NCBI GenBank assembly: GCA_013695885.1
Contig: JACCZP010000407.1
Coordinates: 1 to 6,110, forward strand
Length of the DNA stretch: 6,110 nt
Reading direction: 5' to 3'
From: Thermoleophilaceae bacterium
Lineage (GTDB): Bacteria > Actinomycetota > Thermoleophilia > Solirubrobacterales > Thermoleophilaceae
Of the stretch, positions 1-4,465 are shown in pieces; position 1 is the stretch's first letter; every line of letters begins with the position of its first letter. Both the position numbers and the translations under genes were made by a program. Below the pieces are notes generated by a model. It saw only the letters and a list, made by a program, of their open reading frames with translations. It was not told the origin of the DNA and ran no database searches.

Positions 1-557
1 TCGGTGCGGGAGCGCAGGCTCTGGACGTCGGCTGTCAGCCGCCCTATGGCTCGGCCGAGGATCCGAAGTCGCAGCCGGATCGCCCGTGCCTCGCTCGCCG
101 AGTCGCTTCGCTCGAGGCGGCGGAGCAGGCTCCGGCGCTCGGCGCGGTGCTCGGTCAGGCGCTCGCCTGCGGATGCGAACGAGGCGGTCACGTCCTCGCC
201 GGTCTGGGAGCGGCCGCGTACCTCGCCGAGGGCGCTGAGCTCGCGCATGGTCGCGCTCAGGTCACCGACCGGTACGCGGAGGCTGAACGTGCCGCCGCCG
301 GAGGCATCCTCCCCGGTCGAGACCGACGAGGAGAGCACGATGCCCCGATGGCGGTCGACGATGCGCACGATCGCGTCGGCCACCTGCTCGAGACGCTCGT
401 CGGGCGCCGCCAGCGTCAGCGAGCCGGTGGGCTCGTCGTCGTCGGTCGGGGCCACCGTCAAGGGACGCGAGCCCGGTCCTCCGGTGAGGACGGGCACCGC
501 GATCACGAGGGCCAGCAGCAACGACAGAGCCCCGGCCAGGGCAGGTGGAGACAGCAT
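1..557 (-). CDS. DUF4349 membrane protein, C-terminus off the left edge
   Basis: This reading frame is open from an ATG at 557 to the window edge (185 complete codons). Residues about 5-25 form a hydrophobic membrane segment (LAGALSLLLALVIAVPVL). A Ser/Thr/Asp-rich linker and a globular part follow: RLEQVADAIVRIVDRHRGIV at 55-74, then GGGTFSLRVPVGDLSATMRE at 87-106 and GEVRGRSQTGEDVTASF at 111-127. From about 130 an Arg/Glu-rich helix with coiled-coil character runs to the edge. From memory this order (membrane anchor, VAxxGG-like fold, 'LRVPxxxLxxxLxxLxxLG', coiled coil, second membrane helix beyond the edge) is that of DUF4349, a family of unknown function, often beside an ECF sigma gene in actinobacteria and possibly involved in its control. 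The ATG has no Shine-Dalgarno and the frame stays open further upstream, so the native N-terminus is probably lost at the junction described for the sigma gene. The two frames overlap by 55 bp (503-557). The family call is fairly secure; the start is not. Confidence 0.7.
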   Translation of the reverse strand, partial: MLSPPALAGALSLLLALVIAVPVLTGGPGSRPLTVAPTDDDEPTGSLTLAAPDERLEQVADAIVRIVDRHRGIVLSSSVSTGEDASGGGTFSLRVPVGDLSATMRELSALGEVRGRSQTGEDVTASFASAGERLTEHRAERRSLLRRLERSDSASEARAIRLRLRILGRAIGRLTADVQSLRSRT

Positions 558-883
558 CCGGCGCGCGCGTCGGCGCGGCGCCGGCGCCGGCGGAGCTCGT
601 CGAGCGCAGCGTTGCGTGCTATGCCGAACATCCAGCTCTCCGGGGTCCCGCGCGAGGGCCGGAACGAGCGCCGTCTGCGGTAGGCCCGCTCGAAGGCGAG
701 CGCGGTGACGTCCTCGGCGGCCGTCTGGTCGCGCAGTAGGGAGGCGACGTAGCCGTAGACCCTGGGCATCAGCCGCCGGTAGAGCGTCTCGAACGACTCC
801 CCTGCTCGACCCCTCTCGGACCCCGCACGGGACTCGATCGCGACGTCGTGCATGTCACCTATACGTCGGCCGAGAGGATCCAT
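503..883 (-). CDS. ECF sigma factor, region 2 only; region 4 missing (probable deletion remnant)
   Basis: The predicted protein has 126 residues. Residues 31-105 match sigma-70 region 2 of ECF factors: FETLYRRLMPRVYGYVASLL (core RNA polymerase binding), AAEDVTALAFERAYRR, then TPESWMFGIARNAALDELRR (-10 recognition, DNA melting). ECF sigmas normally have 160-200 residues and a C-terminal region 4 that reads the -35 element. Here region 4 is absent: after the Arg run at 98-103 the frame continues into a Cys/Trp/Pro-rich tail that is an out-of-frame reading of the DUF4349 membrane segment, then stops. I chose ATG 883 because GAGGAA (892-897) lies 8 bases upstream; the frame extends to an ATG at 1045 but that extension resembles no sigma. 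An alternative ATG is at 853. As written, the product is unlikely to act as a normal sigma. It could be a pseudogene, an assembly error, or half of a split sigma like B. subtilis RsoA. Region 2 is certain; function is not. Confidence 0.75.
   Translation of the reverse strand: MDPLGRRIGDMHDVAIESRAGSERGRAGESFETLYRRLMPRVYGYVASLLRDQTAAEDVTALAFERAYRRRRSFRPSRGTPESWMFGIARNAALDELRRRRRRADARAGCCLHLPWPGLCRCCWPS
572..593. repeat. GGCGCC tandem run at the sigma/DUF4349 junction
   Basis: Almost three copies of the hexamer GGCGCC lie head to tail at 577-593, preceded by another GGCGC at 572-576. On the minus strand this run encodes the six-Arg stretch that ends sigma region 2. It sits exactly where sigma homology stops and shortly before DUF4349 homology begins, so it is a natural site for replication slippage, for recombination between Arg-codon runs in two neighbouring genes, or for an assembly collapse. 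Confidence 0.75.
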
Positions 884-891
884 CACGTCGG

Positions 892-897
892 TTCCTC
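892..897 (-). promoter_or_regulatory. Shine-Dalgarno GAGGAA of the sigma gene
   Basis: GAGGAA on the minus strand, 8 bases before ATG 883. It fixes the start of the sigma gene in preference to the longer frame that opens at 1045. Confidence 0.7.
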
Positions 898-1097
898 GGT
901 TCCGCCCGCGTCGCCGCCTTGTGACATACCGCACTTGGACTCGCTGCACGTATGGCGATCTCGAACTATCATTCCGCTCGATCGGTAGGCGAGTGGAGGG
1001 CCTTCGAGCCATCCATCCCGCGGCGCGGCCGGCCCTCGTGGCCAACCTCGCTCGGTGACACTGGGAGCGCGGTGCCTACCACGACACGGAGGAATCG

Positions 1098-1196
1098 ATG
1101 CGACAACTCCACGGCATAGACGTCGGTCAGACGGCTTGGACCTGGGGTCGGCCCGCCGCGAAGATCCTCGTCGGCGCACGCGCCGAGCCCCCTTAG
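1098..1196 (+). CDS. Possible 32-residue small protein or leader peptide
   Basis: The ATG at 1098 is preceded by GGAGGA (1088-1093), the best Shine-Dalgarno match in the window, at a spacing of 4 bases. The frame encodes 32 residues, starting MRQLHGIDVGQTAWTWGRPA and ending in AEPP before TAG. I recognise no family; it has two Trp residues, no membrane segment and no signal peptide. It ends 131 bases before the methyltransferase start, so it could be a leader peptide in that gene's 5' UTR, an independent small protein, the remains of a larger gene, or chance. Only the ribosome binding site and start support it. Confidence 0.3.
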   Translation: MRQLHGIDVGQTAWTWGRPAAKILVGARAEPP

Positions 1197-1250
1197 CTGG
1201 GCTCTCTTCCAGAGCGGCGCTCCGTGTGCGCCGCGCCCTGACGGTCTGCT

Positions 1251-1299
1251 CGCCGGTGGTTCCCGGCACGCGCGACCGCCATCCCGAAAGCCACCGGTG
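1251..1299 (+). other. Imperfect hairpin upstream of the methyltransferase
   Basis: CCGGTGG (1253-1259) pairs with CCACCGG (1291-1297). With G-U pairs and flanking matches the stem extends to about 11 pairs (1251-1261 with 1289-1299) around a 27-base loop. It lies 28 bases before the methyltransferase ATG, in the probable 5' UTR. It matches no riboswitch that I know. Stems of this size occur by chance in such GC-rich DNA, so the functional call is weak. Confidence 0.25.
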
Positions 1300-1327
1300 C
1301 CCCCACCACGGGCGCCGCGAAAGGACG

Positions 1328-2149
1328 ATGAGGCCTTTGACCACGATCGACACCTATGAGCACCCTGACCTGGAGGAGTCCCTCGAGCTTCGCTTCCCGA
1401 CCGAGGAGGAGGCGGAGGTCGACCAGGACGAGGAGTGGTGCGAGATCGTCACCGACGACGGAGATCGCCGCCGGATCCGGTTTCACGACTACCACGAGCT
1501 CTACGAGATCCCGGGGCTCTACGAGCACGTCTTCTACGACAAGCTGAAGTGCAACTCCCCGCAGGTGGTCCGGGCTTTGCTGGAGGAGGAGTTCGCGAAG
1601 GCCGACTTCGACCCGAGCGACCTGCGTGTGCTCGACCTCGGTGCCGGCAACGGGATGGTCGCCGAGGAGCTGGCCCGGATGGGCGCCCGTACCCAGGTCG
1701 GCATCGACATCATCGAGGAGGCCAAGGAGGCGACCGAGCGGGACCGTCCCGACGTCTACGAGCAGTACGTCGTCGTCGACCTCACCGATCCGGGCGAGGA
1801 CGTGCGCAGCGACATGCGCGATCGCGACTTCAACTGCCTGATCACGATCGCGGCGCTCGGCTTCGGCGACATCCCACCGGTGGCCTTCGCGGAGGCCTAC
1901 AACTACGTCGAGGACGGCGGCTGGATCGCGTTCAACATCAAGGACGACTTCCTCGAGCACCACGACTCGACCGGGTTCAGACGGCTGATCCGCCGGCTCA
2001 TGAGAGAGGGCGCCCTCGAGGAGTGCGCCGAGCGCGAGTACACCCATCGGCTGTCGCTCGCGGGAGAGCCGCTGAACTACGTCGCGATCGTGGCGCGCAA
2101 GCGCGCCGACGCGCCCATCGACTGGGTGCGCGACGCCGAGAACGGCTGA
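1328..2149 (+). CDS. Class I SAM-dependent methyltransferase, substrate unknown
   Basis: The 273-residue product has a Rossmann-type methyltransferase domain from about residue 95. Motif I, which binds S-adenosylmethionine, is VLDLGAGNGMVAEEL at 101-115. The acidic residue expected to contact the ribose is in VGIDII (Asp127). The next strand motif, YVVVDLTD, is at 147-154, and motif IV is DFNCLITIAALGFGDIP at 167-183. GGWIAFNIKDDF (197-208) and the final strand LNYVAIVARKR (249-259) complete the fold. The N-terminal 95 residues are strongly acidic (EEEAEVDQDEEW at 27-38) and contain YEHVFYDKLKCNSPQVVRAL, a helix that probably forms a cap over the active site; this part may set substrate choice. 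No DNA-methylase NPPY motif is present, so a small-molecule or protein substrate is more likely. ATG 1328 has AAAGGA (1320-1325) just upstream, with short spacing; the frame stays open to 1055 but upstream residues are not protein-like. It is apparently a single-gene unit converging on the minus-strand pair. Confidence 0.85.
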   Translation: MRPLTTIDTYEHPDLEESLELRFPTEEEAEVDQDEEWCEIVTDDGDRRRIRFHDYHELYEIPGLYEHVFYDKLKCNSPQVVRALLEEEFAKADFDPSDLRVLDLGAGNGMVAEELARMGARTQVGIDIIEEAKEATERDRPDVYEQYVVVDLTDPGEDVRSDMRDRDFNCLITIAALGFGDIPPVAFAEAYNYVEDGGWIAFNIKDDFLEHHDSTGFRRLIRRLMREGALEECAEREYTHRLSLAGEPLNYVAIVARKRADAPIDWVRDAENG

Positions 2150-2173
2150 GCGCCGACGCGGTCGCCGCGGCAA

Positions 2174-2210
2174 CCGGCGGCGCCTCCTCCCGCGCGAGGG
2201 GCGCCGGCGG
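2174..2210. terminator. GC-rich hairpin between convergent genes, probable bidirectional terminator
   Basis: The stem is built from GGCGCC (2179-2184) with GGCGCC (2200-2205), an inner CCTC/GAGG stem (2186-2189 with 2196-2199) after a single bulged T, a six-base loop, and an outer part (2174-2178 with 2206-2210) with one mismatch. It lies in the 88-bp gap between the ends of the methyltransferase and the lipoprotein gene, where both transcripts must stop. There is no T tract on either side, as is common for terminators of GC-rich actinobacteria. Confidence 0.5.
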
Positions 2211-2237
2211 CCGTAGCCGTTCCACGAAGGCCACCTC

Positions 2238-3068
2238 TCACAGGCGGTAGCGGCGCCCGAGCACTCCGCTCACATCGTCGAGCAGGCGGGATACGGCCGG
2301 CGGCGCGGGCGGCACCGCGGGCGGGGGCGGCTCGCCCTCCTCGGGAGGGGGAGGGGGGCCCAGATCGCCGGGGAAGGCCTGGGCACGGAGGGTGGCGAGG
2401 GGGAGTACCACAGGGTCGCGAACCGGCCCGAGCGAGTCCTGGATGTCGCTCGCGACGGTCTGGGCGCGGGCGAGCAGGCCGTAGGCACGCTGGAAGGCGC
2501 GGCGGGCACGGTCGTCCCCGGGTGCGGGCGGGGGGGCGGCGCGCGCGTAGGTGGTGTCGAGCTCCCGGAGCAGTCGCCGCAGCGTCTCGGCCTGCACGCG
2601 CGGATCGAAGCGCACGGCGCTCCACACGAGCGCCGAGAGCGCGCCCTCCAGGAGCTGGTCGGCCACCGGTGAGATCCGCTCGCGGACGCGCTCGCGGGTC
2701 TCACCCTCGGCCATCCAGCGATCGAGGAGGTGGAGGGCGACGCGGATCTCGCGGTCGAGCCGAGGCTCGCGGACCGATACGCGCCGGGAGAGGCCCGCGT
2801 AGCCCTCCCGTGCCGCGGCGAGGTGGGCGGCGGCGTCCTCGCGGCGGCCGAGGCCGTAGAGGTCCGACGCCGCCCTCAGCCGAGCGCGTATCACCTCGAC
2901 GGCGAAGAGGTCCGCGAGTCCTCGCTCGCCCGCCAACGCGAGCGCAGGGCCGCCGACGGGCGCGGGATCGGCGGCCTCGCCGCAGGCGGGGGCGCCGACC
3001 AGAGCGAGGGCGGCGGCCAGCACGGCGATCGCGCGCCGGCGGGCGTCGGTGTGCCGGGACGCGTTCAG
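2238..3068 (-). CDS. Probable exported lipoprotein, helical, with proline-rich C-terminal linker
   Basis: I do not recognise the family. From a CTG at 3068 the product has 276 residues. Residues 10-29 look like a lipoprotein signal peptide: an Arg triplet, a hydrophobic stretch (AIAVLAAALALVG), then APAC, with Cys29 as the candidate lipid-bearing residue; the -3 Ala and -2 Pro make it an imperfect lipobox. Residues 45-230 are Ala/Leu/Arg-rich and apparently all helical, including LRAASDLYGLGRREDAAAHL (65-84), a pattern seen in extracytoplasmic helical-bundle or TPR-like domains. Residues 237-258 are proline-rich (PPPPPEEGEPPPP), before a short helical tail. The start is uncertain: no ATG, GTG or TTG is available between the neighbour's stop and the hydrophobic core except GTG 3023, which would remove the Arg residues. 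CTG 3068 overlaps the DUF3052 stop (CTGA), suggesting translational coupling. A GTG deep inside the DUF3052 gene is a less likely alternative. Probably acts outside the membrane. Confidence 0.6.
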   Translation of the reverse strand: MNASRHTDARRRAIAVLAAALALVGAPACGEAADPAPVGGPALALAGERGLADLFAVEVIRARLRAASDLYGLGRREDAAAHLAAAREGYAGLSRRVSVREPRLDREIRVALHLLDRWMAEGETRERVRERISPVADQLLEGALSALVWSAVRFDPRVQAETLRRLLRELDTTYARAAPPPAPGDDRARRAFQRAYGLLARAQTVASDIQDSLGPVRDPVVLPLATLRAQAFPGDLGPPPPPEEGEPPPPAVPPAPPAVSRLLDDVSGVLGRRYRL

Positions 3069-3490
3069 GCCGCCGGGCGCTCGGCCGTGCGCCGAAGCGC
3101 GCGGGGCACGACCAGTCGGATGCCCGAGCGCTCGTCGTCGATCGAGCACGTCTTGTTGTCGATCAGGCCGATCTCCCGGGCCAGGGGCACGAGCGTCATC
3201 TGGTCCAGGTAGCTCTCGCTCCCGCGCTTTCGCGTGACGATCCACACGTAGCCACGATCGTCGAGGCGGGGGCGGATGCGCACGAGGGCGTCCCGGGCCT
3301 CCTCGAGCGACTCCACGAGCACGACCGCCCCGTCGAGGGGGCCGGAGCGGACGAATCCCCGGCCGAGTGCCTCCTTGACCTCGCGGCGAAGCGTGGGCCC
3401 GACGTCCCCCGCCATCTCGAGGCGGATGTCCGACCGCACCCCGAGCTTCTGGACGACGGTGCGGTGGCTGTAGTCGGGGCGCTCGAGCAC
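3065..3490 (-). CDS. DUF3052 family protein
   Basis: The 141-residue product has the features I associate with DUF3052, a small cytoplasmic actinobacterial family of unknown function. It opens with PDYSHRTVVQKLGVRSDIRL (5-24; the YSxxxxxxKLG start), has a strand at AVVLVES (55-61), then a Leu/Arg helix, GYVWIVTRKRG at 80-90, and the C-terminal signature LAREIGLIDNKTCSIDDERS (103-122), followed by GIRLVVPR. No signal peptide or membrane segment is visible, and no catalytic residues are known to me. GTG 3490 is the only reasonable start: upstream codons run through four Pro residues with no start codon, and homology begins a few residues in. There is no Shine-Dalgarno before it, and a -10-like CATAAT ends only 12 bases upstream, so the mRNA is probably nearly leaderless. 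It is the first gene of an operon with the lipoprotein gene, whose proposed CTG start overlaps this stop by four bases. Confidence 0.75.
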   Translation of the reverse strand: MLERPDYSHRTVVQKLGVRSDIRLEMAGDVGPTLRREVKEALGRGFVRSGPLDGAVVLVESLEEARDALVRIRPRLDDRGYVWIVTRKRGSESYLDQMTLVPLAREIGLIDNKTCSIDDERSGIRLVVPRALRRTAERPAA

Positions 3491-3502
3491 GGGCGGTGGG
3501 GG

Positions 3503-3508
3503 ATTATG
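3503..3508 (-). promoter_or_regulatory. Putative -10 element (CATAAT) of the DUF3052 operon
   Basis: On the minus strand CATAAT (5/6 to TATAAT) lies 12 bases before the GTG at 3490, predicting a start of transcription near 3497-3494 and a 5' UTR of only a few bases. The -35 side is poor; TTCTCG at 3533-3528 is the nearest match but with a long 19-base spacer. AT-rich hexamers are rare in this sequence, which adds weight. Confidence 0.45.
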
Positions 3509-3520
3509 AAGGACGCCTCG

Positions 3521-3549
3521 CGGACATCGAGAACGGTCGCTGTGATAAT
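3521..3549 (+). promoter_or_regulatory. dapA: Promoter of the dapA operon with extended -10
   Basis: TGTGATAAT at 3541-3549 is an extended -10 (TGn plus GATAAT, 5/6). CGGACA at 3521-3526 is a 4/6 match to the -35 consensus at the ideal 17-base spacing. Transcription would start about 3554-3560, at or just before the ATG at 3560, so the message is predicted to be leaderless or nearly so. It faces away from the DUF3052 promoter in the same 69-bp gap. Confidence 0.6.
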
Positions 3550-3559
3550 CGCGAGGCAG

Positions 3560-4408
3560 ATGGTCCTCGGAGGCATCCTCACCGCGATGGTCACGCCCTT
3601 CGACAGCGAGGGGCGCCTCGACGAGGACGCCACGGCGCGCCTCGTGCGCCACCTGCTCGACAACGGCTCGGACGGGTTGGTGCTCGGCGGGAGCACAGGA
3701 GAGGGATCGACGCTCGACGACGAGGAGAAGCTTCGCCTGTTCGAGATCGCCGTGGCCGGGGCGGGCGGGGCCCCGGTGATCGCCGCCACCGGATCGAACG
3801 ACACCCGCCACTCGGTGGAGCTCACCGGCCGCGCGACCGACGCCGGCATCGACGCCGTCCTCGTGGTCACGCCCTACTACAACAAGCCGAACCCGCGTGG
3901 GATCGTCGAGCACTTCCGCGCGGTCGCGGGAGCGACCGACCGTCCGGTCATCGTCTACAACATCCCGTCCCGCTGCGTGGTCGACATCCCGAACGATCTG
4001 CTGCGAGAGCTGGCGGAGATCGAGAACGTCTCGGCGGTCAAGCAGGCCCGCGACCACGACCTCGAGGCCATCGAGGGCCTCGATCTCCTCGCCGGCAACG
4101 ACGACATGCTGGCCCGGGTGCTCGACCTGGGCGGCCCCGGGGGGATCCTCGTGGCCTCGCACGTGGTCGCTCCTGAGATGAGGCGCATGATCGACGAACC
4201 CGAGCGCCGGCACGAGATCGACGAGCAGATCGCCGACGTGGTGCGGGCCATGGCGGTCACCACGAACCCCATCCCGGTCAAGTGCGCGATGGCCATGCTG
4301 GGCCACGCCGTGGGCGGCCTGCGGCTGCCGCTGGTCGATGCCTCGGAGGAGGAGGCGGCGGAGGTTCGCTCCGCCCTCGAGCGCCACGGCGTGCTCGCGG
4401 CGGTTTGA
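3560..4408 (+). CDS. dapA: 4-hydroxy-tetrahydrodipicolinate synthase
   Basis: DapA condenses pyruvate with aspartate semialdehyde, the first committed step to diaminopimelate and lysine, in the cytoplasm. The 282-residue product is the usual length. Conserved elements fall at E. coli-like positions: GILTAMVTPFD (5-15), the GGSTGE loop (43-48) with Ser45 and Thr46 in place of the usual Thr pair, TPYYNKP (104-110) with Tyr107, YNIPSR (133-138) with catalytic Tyr133 and carboxylate-binding Arg138, and Schiff-base Lys161 in AVKQA. LLAGNDD (176-182) and TNPIPVKCAM (235-244) are also typical. The ring residue pattern matches DapA rather than N-acetylneuraminate lyase. ATG 3560 fits the family start and the promoter. 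An in-frame ATG at 3506, with a G-rich stretch upstream, would add 18 residues; I disfavour it because that segment contains the -10 element and a rare ATA codon. The gene is first in an operon with rnj, 55 bases downstream, an arrangement known in Streptomyces. Confidence 0.92.
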   Translation: MVLGGILTAMVTPFDSEGRLDEDATARLVRHLLDNGSDGLVLGGSTGEGSTLDDEEKLRLFEIAVAGAGGAPVIAATGSNDTRHSVELTGRATDAGIDAVLVVTPYYNKPNPRGIVEHFRAVAGATDRPVIVYNIPSRCVVDIPNDLLRELAEIENVSAVKQARDHDLEAIEGLDLLAGNDDMLARVLDLGGPGGILVASHVVAPEMRRMIDEPERRHEIDEQIADVVRAMAVTTNPIPVKCAMAMLGHAVGGLRLPLVDASEEEAAEVRSALERHGVLAAV

Positions 4409-4465
4409 ACCCGAATCCCCCGAACCCCATGGCGTCTCATCCACGGTTTCCGGCGGATTCGGGTT
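4408..4465 (+). promoter_or_regulatory. Hairpin covering the rnj ribosome binding site and start
   Basis: AACCCGAATCC (4408-4418) and GGATTCGGGTT (4455-4465) are perfect reverse complements over 11 bases. After one C-C mismatch three more pairs follow inward (4420-4422 with 4451-4453), leaving a 28-base loop. The left arm begins on the last base of the dapA stop codon; the right arm contains most of the rnj Shine-Dalgarno-like GGCGGA (4452-4457) and the first two bases of its TTG start. In RNA this would hide the rnj start unless a ribosome finishing dapA opens the left arm. It could instead be a DNA-level operator. There is no T tract, so a simple terminator is less likely. Confidence 0.5.
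4452..4457 (+). promoter_or_regulatory. rnj: Shine-Dalgarno-like GGCGGA of rnj
   Basis: GGCGGA lies 6 bases before TTG 4464 and is the only purine-rich element at a usable distance. It supports the TTG, the only ATG/GTG/TTG codon in this frame between the dapA stop and the RNase J homology. Confidence 0.45.

Larger units (their letters stand above)
884..1327. other. Intergenic region between divergent genes, no recognised gene
   Basis: The sigma gene (minus) and the methyltransferase (plus) diverge from this 444-bp stretch. Long frames cross it on both strands but their translations are Arg/Pro-rich and resemble no family, as expected for random GC-rich DNA. Around 915-985 the composition is noticeably less GC-rich than elsewhere, which suits a promoter zone, but I found no -35/-10 pair good enough to annotate in either direction. 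The two items that stand out, a short ORF with a strong ribosome binding site (1098-1196) and an imperfect hairpin (1251-1299), are listed separately. Confidence 0.6.

Noticed and set aside
4..708. Plus-strand frame of 234 codons across the left region
   Set aside because: The translation is Arg/Ser-rich with no domain. The opposite strand encodes DUF4349 and sigma region 2, so it is a shadow of them.
915..990. Possible sigma-gene promoter in the less GC-rich patch
   Set aside because: TATGTC and CATACG on the minus strand resemble -10 boxes, but neither has a matching -35 at 16-18 bases, and no clear ECF-type GGAAC/GTC pair is present.
852..1060. Three copies of TGTCAC/GTGACA (853-858 reversed, 921-926, 1055-1060) as a possible operator
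   Set aside because: Only the 6-7 base cores match, spacing is irregular and one copy lies inside the sigma gene. Too weak to call a binding site.
1055..1082. GTGACA ... TACCAC as a plus-strand promoter for the small ORF
   Set aside because: The -35 is good (5/6) but the -10 matches at only 3/6, and transcription would start within or next to the Shine-Dalgarno.
1193..2173. Minus-strand frame of 326 codons opposite the methyltransferase
   Set aside because: Its Val/Leu/Asp-rich pattern is the antisense image of an acidic GC-rich gene. The plus strand carries the SAM-binding motifs.
2160..2237. Extra small gene or attachment site in the convergent gap
   Set aside because: The gap is fully explained by a GC-rich hairpin. 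No start with a ribosome binding site and no direct repeat typical of integration is visible.
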